Part shown: piece by piece, positions 43,822-54,885 of the stretch
Layout: the number at the start of each line of letters is the position of its first letter
Numbering within the stretch: position 1 is the stretch's first letter
Assembly (NCBI GenBank): GCA_037974665.1
Contig: CM075781.1
Span: 31,473,235 to 31,537,234 of the forward strand
DNA: 64,000 nucleotides
Source of the DNA: Ehretia macrophylla
Lineage: Eukaryota > Streptophyta > Magnoliopsida > Boraginales > Ehretiaceae
Reading direction: 5' to 3'
Program-made: the position numbers and the translations under genes
Notes under the pieces: model-generated
Told to the model about the DNA's origin: nothing
The model's database searches: none
What the model saw: the letters and a program-made list of their open reading frames with translations, nothing else

Positions 43822-46800
43822 ATGGCCACCAACACGTTGATGAGCTGCGGTGTCGCCGCGGTTTGCCCTTCCGTACTCTCTTCTTCTAAGTCTAAATTTG
43901 CCGCTGCTGTGCCGGTGGCTGGTGTGACCAACAATGGCACCTCCAGGTTCACCATGTCAGCTGATTGGATGCCTGGTCAGCCCAGGCCACCTTACCTTGA
44001 TGGCTCAGCACCCGGGTAATTAACCATGCTGAAGTCTACACGTTGTAGCATTCCGTCACACATTAGTTCCGTAAAAAAAATATATGTTTAGTTTGTAATG
44101 ATTTAGCTTCAATATATACTACTGTCACCATGGACTTTAACATTTTCAACAAGTTGATTGAATTTAATATGTTGACACGCTAGTGTAATTAGACTTAAAT
44201 CATTACCAATGTTATGCTTTGATTCTAGGAAAACTCTTTGAAATGTTAAAGTCGGATCCATCTTGCTGAGTGTAGAGTGAGAGACCCACAAACACGTGGA
44301 GTTCCCTCTTCACTCAGTCGATCATCTAGCTATAGCGTTGTCAAGCATTTTTCTTTATTCAAAGTAACATGTTTATTAGCTATGTAATTTTTAGTTGAGA
44401 TTCAGACTGATGTCAAAATTGCTTGCGTTTTTGGACTTCAGAGATTTTGGATTCGATCCACTTCGTCTAGGTGAGGTTCCGGAAAATCTGGAGAGGTACA
44501 AGGAGTCTGAACTCATCCACTGCAGATGGGCCATGCTTGCTGTGGTAAGATTCTTGAATAGATCTAATATATGTGAATTCTTTGTAAGGGAAAATGCTTC
44601 TATTCGACAACGATTATTCGACTTTTTAATTCGACTCTTTGAAATAAAAAGTAAACCCCATAAATATAGAATTCACATGTTTATAAGAGAGAAAACCTCA
44701 CAATTAGTCTCCATTGTTTCCTTTTGTCTCAAATTAGTCCCCATTGTTTTAACTGTCCCAAACTAGTCCCCAATGTTTCAAAAAAAGTCTCAAGTTAGTC
44801 CCTTCTGTTAAATTAGGTGTTAAACTTAACAGAAATGAACAGTAAAAAAGGAGTAAAATGGTAAAAACAGCTACCTTCCCCTTATACCACCGCCTCTGCC
44901 ACCACCAATCATACCACCACCGCCTCTGCCACCACCAACCACACCACCACCGCCTCTGCCACCACCAACCACACCAACACCGCCTCTGCCACCACCAAAC
45001 ACACCACACAAAACACACACAAATTATATACACAAATCACACAACACACCACCATGCACTGCCATTGCCGCCGCCACCACCATGCACCGCCACCACCACC
45101 ACCACCACCATCAACCAATACTACCGCCACCACCACCACCACCACCACCAACAACGCATAAAACACACACACATATACAAAAATCACTCACACACAATAC
45201 ACACAAATCACATATACAATACACACACATACACACAAATCCAACAACCACTGCCACCACCAACAACCACTGCCTACCAACACACACCACCGTGCACTGC
45301 CATTGCCGCCACCACCATGCACCGCCACCACCACCATCAACCAATACTATCACCACCACCAACAACGCATAAAATACACACACATATACAAAAATCACAC
45401 ACACACAATACACACAAATCACATACACAATACACACACATACACACAAATCCAACAACCACTGCCACCACCAACAGCCACTGCCTACCAACCACCGTCG
45501 CCAACCAACTGCCGCCGCATACAACACAAATATATACACACACAACTCACATATATACGCACATAAATCATACACATACCTATTTTTTGTTGTTTTTCTT
45601 TTTTTGGTCAGTGGGATGGGGGCAGCGGCGTGGGGAGAGGGTGAAGGTGGGAGCAGTGGCGTGGGGAGATGGAGGGGGTGGGGCAGCGACGTGGGGAGAT
45701 GGAGGGGGTGGGGCGGCGACATGGGAGGGGGGTGGTAGTGGGGCGGCGACGTGGGAAACGGGGTGGGGCGGCGACGTGGGAGGGGAGTGGTGGTGGGCGG
45801 CGACGTGAGAGGGGAGGGAGGGGTGGGGCGGCGACGTGGGAGGGGGGTGGGGTGTTTGTTTTGAGTTTGGGAATAGGGGTGGGGATCAGATTGATGAGAA
45901 GGGTTTTTAGTAATTTTAATTAAGTTTTAAGGGTATTTTAGTTATTTAATAGGTTATCTGTTATATTTTTAACAGAAAGGATTAATTTGAGACTTTTTTT
46001 GAAACATTGGGGATTAGTTTGGGACAGTTGAAACAATGGGGACTAATTTGAGACAAAAGGAAACAATGGGGACTAATTGTGAGGTTTTCTCTTTATAAGA
46101 TGTGCGGAAAGTTAGATAGAAGCACTTCCCTTTGCAATAGATATAAACATGAAAAAGTGGATATAAGAAGAAGAAGTGAAAATTTCCTCATGCTTTTAAT
46201 TTTTTGTCTGTTCTGGCCAATCTCACCTAATGGATACTACCACGTTTTTTTATCAATTATAAATTTAAAATTGTTGAAAAAAAGTTTAAAACTGTTAAAA
46301 ATGACTTTAATGTGACATATGTCCCCTTTAAAAATCTTTTACTACAATAATGTTTTTATTTTTTATTTTTTTTGTAAATAATAAGCAACGAGTTAAAAAG
46401 AAAAGTTAGAATTCAACTATAATTTTAAAACCATTGCAAAAGAAATTTTCTCACAAGCAATTATTAACTAAAATATAAGATATTTTAATCGTTGTAAAAC
46501 GTTTTAGTTTATCCAACTATTAAAAATCTGTTATAATAAGATTGAGTATTGTATGTGACTGTTTTTTTATTTTTTAATTGGAATATTGCAAAAAAGCTAC
46601 AGCATTACGTCATGAGATAAGACTTATTTCGGTTTGAGTAGGTTTAGTTTATTCTCTGTTGATTAAATTAAATATCAACACATATTGCAGCCGGGAATTC
46701 TAGTACCAGAGGCCTTGGGTTATGGCAACTGGGTTAAGGCTCAAGAGTGGGCTGCGGTTCCTGGCGGCCAAGCTACCTACTTGGGCAACCCAGTCCCATG

Positions 46801-47749
46801 GGGCACCCTACCTACCATATTGGTCATTGAATTCCTTGCCATTGCTTTTGTGGAGCACCAAAGAAGCATGGAGAAAGACCCTGAGAAGAAGAAGTACCCT
46901 GGTGGAGCTTTCGACCCATTGGGCTACTCCAAGGACCCTGCTAAATTTGAAGAACTAAAAGTCAAGGAAATCAAAAATGGTTAGTACTATCACACAATAC
47001 TATATTTTTTATCTGTTTGTAACACTTTAAACTCTTAGCATAAAAGTTAAAAATTGTTGCAAATGACTTTATGTAATATGTTTTTTAATCGTTGCTTATG
47101 GTCTAGGTTAAATTTTCTACTGCCATAGTTTTTTGTAAATCATAAGCAACAGTTCAGTTAAACTATAAATTTAAAACCATTGCGAAAAAACTATCTCTTG
47201 AGAAATTGTTAACAAAAAATGATAGAAAAAAAAAGAAGAAAATTTGGCCGTTGCAATTAAAAAAACACTGTTGCAAAAAGTTATAGTTTCTACAACGGTT
47301 GAAAAATCGTTGTAAGGATTTTTTTTCATTTTTCAATTGAAGTGTTGCAAAAGAGTAAAAATATTATAGTGACATTTTTCCTAATGCATTGCAATTTTAC
47401 TCAGTGTCTCAACTGTCCACCTCATATTGTTTGTGATCACCACTAAATCTAATCAATTGATTCAAAATGTTTAAATTTATATTATTAATATTAAAAAACT
47501 TAAAATCACTATAAGTTCAACACATATTTTTTTATAAAATTAATATGGCACGAGACGTTACACATATAACTCGCTCTCGCTTGGTATGTGTATTCAGGTC
47601 GCCTTGCCTTGTTGGCTTTTGTTGGAATCTGTGTTCAACAATCGGCTTACCCCGGAACAGGACCATTGGAGAACTTGGCAACTCACTTGGCTGACCCATG
47701 GCACAACAACATCGGAGACATTATTATTCCTAGATCTATTTCGCCATGA
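43822..47749 (+). CDS. LHCA1: Chlorophyll a/b-binding protein LHCA1 of photosystem I
   Basis: Exons: 43822-44015, 44442-44544, 46691-46979, 47598-47749, in phase, giving 245 residues. The protein is a nuclear-encoded thylakoid antenna subunit that pairs with LHCA4 in the LHCI belt of photosystem I. Residues 1 to about 45 form a Ser/Ala-rich transit peptide. The first membrane helix carries [14 protein letters not shown] (86-99), with His91 rather than the Asn of LHCA3/4, as expected for LHCA1. [38 protein letters not shown] and the third-helix motif EIKNGRLALLA (192-202) follow. [19 protein letters not shown] is the usual C-terminus, here extended by a few residues. FDPLRLG has Arg where Arabidopsis has Gly. 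Intron 2 is inflated to 2146 bases by a Mutator-like insertion. Confidence 0.95.
44879..45008 (+). repeat. Minisatellite, four units of about 30 bp
   Basis: The unit CACCACCGCCTCTGCCACCA followed by CCAACCACA-like bases repeats four times with few changes, inside the Mutator-like element. Confidence 0.8.
45059..45530 (+). repeat. Tandem duplication, 238 bp unit, CA-rich
   Basis: GCCATTGCCG starts at 45061 and again at 45299, each followed by CACCATGCACCGCC, a CCA run, ACAACGCATAAAA, and CACACA/ATACACACAAATC-type stretches. The two copies are nearly collinear. Confidence 0.75.
45604..45860 (+). repeat. G-rich units with many G-runs
   Basis: Units around GGGGCGGCGACGTGGGA repeat at least six times. 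Runs of three or more G on the strand of LHCA1 transcription give G-quadruplex potential in DNA and in the intron RNA. Confidence 0.75.
46330..46610. repeat. Dispersed repeat in LHCA1 intron 2, related to one in intron 3
   Basis: TTTTGTAAATAATAAGCAACGAGTT, AACTATAATTTTAAAACCATTGC and a closing TTTTTTAATTGGAATATTGCAAAA match blocks at 47130-47345 in intron 3. The GTTGCAAAA-rich character recalls CACTA non-autonomous elements, but ends are not clear. Confidence 0.45.
47080..47375. repeat. Dispersed repeat in LHCA1 intron 3
   Basis: It shares TTTTTTGTAAATCATAAGCAAC, AAACTATAAATTTAAAACCATTGC-type and TTTTCAATTGAAGTGTTGCAAAA-type blocks with intron 2. The right border reads TATTATAGTG, which on the other strand is CACTATAATA, compatible with a CACTA-type end. 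Confidence 0.4.
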
Positions 47750-48106
47750 TGATACAATGTTAAATATACGTCCCCATTGTTAATTACATGTAACCATTTG
47801 TAATGAAGTGGTACTCGATCGTGTCTCTTAGCATGTATCTTAGTCGTATTTTCTATGTCCATGCGAATGACAAACAACTTTTGACAAAATGTGAAGTGTT
47901 TCAATGGGGGATAAGAATCTTTAAGTGATGACATCCAAAACCTCTTCGAGCCCTGTTGGAAATAGATAAGATGGGTGATTTTTTATCCTGCATAGTTTCA
48001 GTTTAGTTGGCTTCTATCCTCTCTTACACAAAAGAAAAAAGAAAAAAAAAATCTTTAACTGAAAATTAGTTGAAGGGACAGGAGGGAAATTTGTGCAAAT
48101 GGTTCA

Positions 48107-48307
48107 TGTTAAATGACCACCTCATCTAAAAATTTAAACAAGGGGTTTAGTTTATTATATTATTTATTATCTGCAATACGTCCCCTCAAGTGCAGGCAGA
48201 GTTAGTTTTTTTGAGAGCTTTGATACCATGTTAAGTGACCACCTCATCTAAAAGTTTAAACTGTTAGAAATGAGTTTAGTTTATTATATTATTTATTATC
48301 TTCAACA
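48107..48307 (-). mobile_element. TRIM element (201 bp) with two 69 bp LTRs
   Basis: On the minus strand the 5' LTR (48307-48239) starts TGTTGAAGATAATAAA and ends TTAACA. TGGTATCAAAGC, a tRNA-Met primer site, follows directly. A short interior has TTGAGGGGACG as polypurine tract, and then comes the second 69 bp LTR (48175-48107). Flanks GTTCA and GTTCG form a 5 bp duplication with one change. At about 200 bp it is close to the minimum for a retroelement. Confidence 0.8.
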
Positions 48308-48309
48308 GT

Positions 48310-49170
48310 TCGTATTATTTTTTAAAAAGTAAATTTATTTTTATTGTTTAAAATTAGTCAATTTAGTTTCTATTGTTTCTTGAAAATTTTTGAATTCATT
48401 CATATTGTTCAAAACTAGCCAATTAAGTCCCCATTATTTTTGAAAATTTTTAATTTAGTTTTTGCCTAAATTGGGTAAATTGAATTTTTTAAAGAAATAA
48501 TAGGAACTAAAATTATTATTATTTTTTTAAATAATAAGGACTAAATTGTCTAATTTTGAACAATATGGACGAATTTAAATTTTTTTGAATAATAATAGTG
48601 ACTCAATTGACTAATTTTCATAGATGAATTTAAAATTTTGGCGAAAAATAGGGACTTTGATGACATATTGCATTTATATATGTCATTTTTCCATCTATAT
48701 TTATGAGTTTGCAACCAATGCAAACTTGTCTAATCTCCCGATCCTTTAGTATTTTTTATTAGAAAGTCTTATGAGAATAATTGATATCTTTATTTATAAG
48801 ATGAATTTTCAGCCATCCTTTATGCACTCGTAATGGCTCAAAACGGGAAAAATGAACTCTGAGGTGTTCGTGTAGTGGTGTAGATTTGGCAGGCACATTG
48901 ATGTGAGACTTACTCGTACCTTGGACTCGAGTTAATTAAGAGGTTATATTTTTCTTTGATTAAGTCTTAGCAGACCTTGTGTCTAAAATAGGTCCCATAA
49001 CTCTTTCAATCAAGCTCGTGTCCCAAAAAATTGGATTATAATATGAACTCGAAAGAATTTTTAAAGATATTTTCATTATGAAAAATAAATGTGAATAGGA
49101 CCTTCCGTCATTACAAACGACCGAGTAATTTTATTCAAGCTTGATTATTTATTAATTCTTAAACCATTAA
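48310..49170. other. Intergenic DNA between LHCA1 and the small secreted peptide gene
   Basis: 48310-48670 contains imperfect inverted units (TTTAGTC/GACTAAATT types) like those at 4940-5484. No gene is seen. Confidence 0.45.
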
Positions 49171-49176
49171 AATGTG

Positions 49177-49419
49177 CTAGTTGTGTTCACAAACACAAAC
49201 ATTTCCAAATGGTGGGGAAGGCTTACAATAAGATCTAATCAATTTCTGTCCATATGCTTGTCTACAAGTAATAGTACACACTGCTGGATTGCATTCAACA
49301 ATGATCTGAGCGCCATCCAACGAGTTTGGTCCAATGACAACCAACGTCAAAGCAATCAAAATCAGTGCTAAACTAAAGCGCAACGATGGAGTCCTCATAC
49401 TTGTAACAAGAGACGCCAT
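49177..49419 (-). CDS. Small secreted cysteine-rich (defensin-like) peptide
   Basis: This single coding exon encodes 80 residues. Residues 15-30 are strongly hydrophobic and form a signal peptide, with cleavage near Gly36/Ala37. The mature part has six cysteines at 43, 48, 52, 65, 75 and 77, a C-x4-C-x3-C-x12-C-x9-C-x-C pattern. C-x3-C plus C-x-C is the core of the cysteine-stabilised alpha-beta fold of defensin-like peptides, here with three disulfides rather than four. The coding exon is preceded by TTTGTAG, a splice acceptor. About 270 bases upstream TTGCAG followed by GTAAAA offers a donor, so a 5' UTR intron (about 49420-49690) is likely. A TATA box at 49791-49798 completes the unit. Role unknown; antimicrobial or signalling functions are both possible. 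Confidence 0.65.
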   Translation of the reverse strand: MASLVTSMRTPSLRFSLALILIALTLVVIGPNSLDGAQIIVECNPAVCTITCRQAYGQKLIRSYCKPSPPFGNVCVCEHN

Positions 49420-49790
49420 CTACAAATTCAACAAAAATATCCATTAGACAGATCGATAACTCTTCTGAACGGGATCATATGTAATCGTATTTGAAACTTA
49501 TGGTGTGAGCGATCAGGTAGATCTCTCAAACAGAAATCCCCGTCATAAAGAAAAAAAAAAATCATTAAGCAGACTTGTTAATAAGAAACAAATTTTTAAG
49601 AACCTAATTCTTGTTCTAAAGAGTAGTATCTAGGATACAAAAACAAGAAGGGTTTGAAATATTTTCACAGTATTAACTCATGAAATTTTACCTGCAAGAG
49701 ATATAGGATAATGATGAAGCTTCAGAGAACTAGAGCAAAATTTCCAAAGGCTTTTAGTTGGTGGTGCTTCTTCTAGGTGCAAATACTGGT

Positions 49791-49798
49791 ATATATAT
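49791..49798 (-). promoter_or_regulatory. TATA box of the defensin-like gene
   Basis: On the minus strand TAATATATATACC lies about 100 bases upstream of the inferred 5' UTR donor at 49690. It implies a transcription start near 49760-49765 and a short first exon. Confidence 0.5.
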
Positions 49799-49974
49799 TA
49801 ACTTGCGTACCCATAATGGCCTTGTAGCGCAACAAATTACCATAAATATGTTTAATTAAGTCTTTATTCCCCATTAGAAATTTAGGGAAGACATATTAAT
49901 TGCGTTTACTAATTCTAAAATGATAGACTATGGTGAAGATTGTGATTTAGAGAAGATTTCTCTTTGATGATAGG

Positions 49975-51310
49975 GAGCGTTTAGTTCACAAAATGTTTTT
50001 TATTCTTGAAGATCGCATTTTTTAGAATAACTAAAACTGTTTGATACGTTAAAAATATTCCTAAAGCTTTTTTGTTATATTTCTAGGAATATACTATTGT
50101 TTAGGATTTTGAGCAATTTTTACACAATGCCCATGACTCAAAAAGACAAAAAAATATATAAATCACGATACATCCTATATACTTTTGTCAATATACGAGT
50201 AATATATGTCTAACTTATTTATACAAGTAACATAAAATTTTTAATAGTTAAATTTAATTCTTAAAAAATGTTTATAAATTTTTATTATATTTATTTTTTT
50301 ATTTTTTAAATATAAATTTAATTAAAAATTAAAATTTAGCATTTAAAATTTTAAAAAAATTAAATTAAAATTAAAATTTATTTTTTTCTACATTTTTTTC
50401 ATTTTTTTAATTTTCATTTTTATTGTTTTATTTTTAAGATTTAAAACTTAATTTAGAATTTTATTTTTTGAATTTATTTAATTTATTTTTAATATTTTAA
50501 CTTTAATTATTTAATTTTTAATCATTTTAATTTTAAATTATTTCAATTTTAATTTCAGTTTTTTTTATTTTTTATTATTTTTAATTTTATGTAATTTTAT
50601 TTAATATTTTCTAATTTTTAGATGTAAATTTGAGAAAAAAAGTAACTCGAGATAGATAGGTAATCTGAAAGGTAATTATTTTAATTAGGGTAAATATTTT
50701 TATCCTTTTATTGCTCTAAATCATTCCCACAACTTGGGAATATTAGATTCCCGTTCTCTTACATAGGAATGAAAATTAAAAAAATCATAGAAATATAATT
50801 ATACTCCTGAAAATGTGATATGCCCAGGAATCTAAAAAACTCTAAGGAGTAATTATGTGAGAACTCCAAGGTGGTGATTGATATATGAAAATAGATTGTG
50901 TATGGAATGGTATTTACATAGGAATGAAATTTTTTTAAAAAATCATAGGAATATTTACACTTTTTTTTTTCAATTTTGTCTTCATTGTTTAAAAGTAATG
51001 CGCTTAGTCCCCAAAATTTATAAAAAGTAAAAATTTTGTCTCCAATCTTTTTACTTTTTTCAGTTTAGTCCCCAAAGTTTATGTGCGAATCACAAATTAA
51101 AATTAAACTAAAACTTTTTGTAAATTTTGAAGACTAAAAACATCACTTTTTGAACAATAGGGACGAAATAATAAAAAAAAAAGTGAAAACATCGGGGACT
51201 AAATTAAATTTATTTGTAAACTTTAAGAACTAATTACGTTACTTTCATTCAGCAAAAAAAAATATTTTTTTAAAACAATGAAGACAAAATTGCAAAAAAG
51301 TGTAAATGTT
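49975..51310. repeat. Very AT-rich block and foldback-type repeat
   Basis: Bases 50210-50640 are almost pure A/T, built of TTTAATTTT-like words on both strands. From about 50945, ATTTACACTTTTTT and CAATTTTGTCTTCATTGTTT are mirrored by AAACAATGAAGACAAAATTG and AAAAAAGTGTAAAT at 51275-51308, an inverted-end element without a clear target duplication. No coding sequence is seen. Confidence 0.5.
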
Positions 51311-54300
51311 GGCGACCATTGTGATATTTTCTCATTGAATATGAATAATACAACAATATTTTTATTTAAACAAATCACTAATAGTTTACTCCCAGATATA
51401 TATGCATTGTATCGATTTTTTCCTCGACCTAATTTTGTTAATCTCTCAAAGGTAGTTAGTTACATACATTCAAATTTTAACATAATATGTTGACTGTCAT
51501 TTTCATCGACCAATACAAGGAAGGAGGTCAATTAATACACAAAATCTATAAAAGGAATATATTATTACACTATTTATACATTAAAAATACAATAATGATT
51601 TTTGATACATTTTCAATCTTCAATTAACGATTTAATTTATATTTCCAATTATTGAAAAAATAAACTAGAAAATATCATTGTAAAAAATGAGGCTACAAAA
51701 ACATTGCCGTACTATGAATTTCCCATCAGAAATGTGGGATTGATGTCTTGGAATAGTATCTACTTTAAGTACAGTCTGAAGAGAGCAGAAAGCCAAGAAA
51801 TGAGAAGGGCCACCCCCCTCTTTCATTTTTTCTTCTTTTTTTCCCTCCTTTAGACAAAGCTGATCATCCAGGAGAATGTTCCGTAGACTAATCTATGTTT
51901 GGAATGGATGTGTTCCTTTCGGTTCGATAAATACATACAACGTTATGCAAAAGATTGAATAGTAATAAATTAAGTTACGTTACTAGAGAATCTAAGCTAA
52001 AAGATTGAATAGTAATAAGTTAAATTACGTTATGAGATAATCGGATAAGAAAAGGAGAAAAAATGAGATATTGGATCATCAGAATCCAATTGGCTAGCTT
52101 CAGGAGATCATCAAACGTGGTCCCATGCTTTTTGGCAGAACCCATGTCCTTTTTGACCTGCATTGACCATATGAACATATTCCCTTACTAACCAACCGGA
52201 GCAAGAGATGGAACACATGGCAATAGGTTAAAAACTAGGGCTAGTGGTCCATCCCTTTGTTATATGAGATTCCCCAGCTTGCCTTTGCTGCAGCTATCAT
52301 GATAACAATTCTCTTTTTGCTCACATATTGCATTGCTTTTTCCAAAATCCATAAAATCACATGTCCATAATCAGTTTAAATCTTCTCATACTATTATAAT
52401 GTTATGTAATAGTAAAACTATGTATAGTTAAGAGTATGTACAAACATATCTTAACTCAGAAAAAAAACAAAAAAAAATCTCATTTTTCTTTTTTGGTTAA
52501 AGAAAAAAACATATTAGAGACATTAAATTTCAGTTAAAAGTCCACCCTTAATTTATGAGTGTCCCCGTCCACCATAGGGTCTTGACTCTACCAAAGACAT
52601 TATGAACAAAATCTATCATATATGAATTGTATACGTTAATTTTTAAAACTGTATTAATAATTCTGAATCATTAAATAACGCTCATAAAATCATTTTATGA
52701 GTAGATGAATTCCGTTTGTGGTAATAAGTGCTCCCATGTACAAGAAACAACAAACAAAACAACATGCATATCCTTACAATACCAAGTACACAAAAACATA
52801 CATGAATAAATAATCATGTCCTTTTATTTTGATGTGCCCCACACCCTATTGTCTAAGATCTATGCGGATGATCCTAAACACATCTGCTTCAGTTTTTTCC
52901 AACAGCCTATGGAAAAGTGACCACATGGTTGCAGACAGCCTAGCTAGCTGGTGATTTTATGAAGAAGCCTAGTTTCTACCCCACTGTTTTAACACATACC
53001 TGACCTGCACTTGTCTAAGAACTATCCATGTCTAGTTTCCCAAATTGTTAGATAAATGCCCTTCATATCTAGGCATACAAGAATCATTAGTTCACAGATC
53101 AAATGCATAGATCAACAAACAATGCATGATTATTTAGCAAAATAGACAAGCAATGCATGACTGTGTCCTAAATATGATGAATCCAACAAAATAATTAAGC
53201 ACCTATCACAATAAGCAGTATGGATAATGATTAGGGTTAAAAAAAACATATCAATAAATTAAGAACCAAACTCAATGTCTTATTGTACACTTGAAATGGG
53301 TGGTAATGTAAACAAAAATAGCAACATTATATTGAAGACAATAAATAAACTGAAAAAATCTATTTTTAACAATTTAAATTTTAATATAATGTGGTAATTT
53401 AATATAATATCAAACTAGAAGTTAACAAAAAGTTATGAGTTCAAAGCTCATTCCAACCCATTAAAAAATTTAAAAATGTTCTTGTTTAAGGCTCACAAAC
53501 AAATCTCTTATGTGCATGCAAGCAGTGGCAGATGCACAATACGCATTGTTGGTGTTGCACCCTCACTCATCTTAAATATTTTTTGAAAATGTATGTATTT
53601 TGAAGATATTTTTAGGTTAAAAAATTAATTTAAACCCTACTAATTTTTTTTATATACATAAATGTTAAATTGTGTGATTTGAGCCCTTACTGAATAAAAA
53701 TCCTAAATCCGTCCCTGCATATTGCATACAGGATGTTGTTGAAAAATAATAAATAAATATAATTATAAACCTAGTAGGTTAAATTTTTCGATGAAGTGGC
53801 AATTTAATACTCTACACCCCTCGGTCAATTTTATGCAAATGGATTAAATATCTAAGTACCAATGTGGATTACTATAAAAGGAACTAGAACCTCTTTGTCA
53901 GGTTTTTTTTTTCGAAATGGCAAAGTAAACATGTGTTTTAGAGACAATACTCCATGAAAACACTAAAGCAACAACTGCTCATTAACAAATTTATGCAAAT
54001 GGCTAAAGTAAAATGTTTTCAATTAAAACTAATAGAACAGTGTTTGTTCTTGGGTTAAGAACTGAATCAAAGGGATACAGATTTATAGATATCATATCAT
54101 ATGCAAGACAGAAATGCAAAGAAGATAATTGGGCGGTGCTAGTTTGTAACTTTGATGTTGTCATACATATGCTTGTGATGCTTTATCGGAATATGAGTAG
54201 CAGATTGCTCATCAGCTTCATTGTAATACGCGAAGTGATATCATAGAAAGGGCTACTCGCGTGGAAAACATATCGTAATCCTATGTAATGAGTCATTTCC

Positions 54301-54789
54301 TAGAAGCATATTATGATTATGTCTGAGAGCAAATATAACATCTTGTCATGTCCATTTCAAAACGCAAAACAAAGAAATACACACTAAACAACAGTCAGAT
54401 AAACCCTAGTCATACTAGGTGAGTTAGGATCGGTGATTAGAGATACATACTTTACGCGTCAAACATAATGGGTTTCTTCTTTTGTAAAAAAAAAAAAAAA
54501 AAAGAAGTATTTCTTTTTTCAAATTCAAAGCAAGAATAGACATACCAATGTGACTCCACCACTGTTAGCTAGCTATACCTGGTTCAGCCTCTCGGAAGCT
54601 GTAGAGTGGGATTATCTCCCTATACTATTGCTCGTACTGTTGGAGAAAAAGACAAGAAGAATTAAATATTCTCAAGAATGATAGTTTATTTTTTGACTTA
54701 GTCTCCGTCATATATGAGGAAATTGAGAGAAGAATGGCAAATTTGCACATAGTAATGCTGCCTTGATGACCCTTTACCATATATACGAC
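51311..54789. other. Intergenic DNA downstream of MIR160
   Basis: No protein gene is supported. 53332-53806 contains two TRIM-like terminal repeats. The 52080-52330 segment has more mixed base composition than its surroundings but no frame or hairpin I can name. Confidence 0.45.
53332..53806 (+). repeat. TRIM-like pair of terminal repeats
   Basis: Segments at about 53332-53402 and 53737-53806 share AATAAATAAA, a variable middle and a GTGG(T/C)AATTTAATA end. The first is followed by a degenerate TAATATCAAACTAGAAG primer-like site. A CAGTGGCAGATG...AATCCGTCCCTG segment (about 53524-53720) inside looks like a later hAT-type insertion. Confidence 0.4.
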
Positions 54790-54885
54790 ATGGGAATATG
54801 CTTGGCTCCTCATACGCCATCCACGGAAGCCATCGTCGACACGATGGGATCTGCAAATGGCATACAGGGAGCCAGGCATATACTA
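54790..54885 (-). ncRNA. MIR160: MIR160 precursor hairpin
   Basis: The minus strand at 54878-54858 is identical to the 21-nt plant miR160 (starting UGCCUGGCUCCCUG and ending UAUGCCA). The partner arm at 54817-54797 is the canonical miR160* (GCGUAUGAGGAGCCAAGC plus AUA). The arms pair nearly fully. The terminal part contains a second perfect stem, CCATCGT-CGAC-ACGATGG as written on the plus strand. miR160 guides cleavage of the auxin response factors ARF10, ARF16 and ARF17 and so controls auxin signalling in roots, leaves and flowers. The precursor lies alone between two gene-free stretches, as usual for intergenic plant MIR genes. Confidence 0.97.

Larger units (their letters stand above)
44689..46091. 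mobile_element. Mutator-like element (1403 bp) inside LHCA1 intron 2
   Basis: Ends are exact inverted copies, GAGAAAACCTCACAATTAGT and its complement. They continue as about 120 bp terminal inverted repeats at roughly 94% identity through TTTGTCTCAAATTAGTCCCC and AACTGTCCCAAACTA. Perfect 9 bp direct repeats TTTATAAGA lie at 44680-44688 and 46092-46100. The interior has no transposase; it consists of CA/CCA-rich minisatellites on the left and G-rich units on the right. The intact ends suggest a fairly recent insertion. Confidence 0.9.

Noticed and set aside
45111..45722. A 203-codon minus-strand ORF rich in Val and Cys
   Set aside because: It is the complement of the same minisatellites; low complexity only.
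44858..45808. A 316-codon plus-strand ORF with His/Thr/Pro-rich then Gly-rich content
   Set aside because: It is a translation of CA/CCA and G-rich minisatellites inside the Mutator-like element, with no family resemblance.
50210..50640. Almost pure A/T block considered as a replication origin or matrix attachment region
   Set aside because: AT content alone is not evidence; no other supporting motif was seen.
54625..54879. 84-codon minus-strand ORF that starts inside the miR160 stem
   Set aside because: Its beginning simply translates the hairpin arms; a protein role is less likely than the miRNA role.
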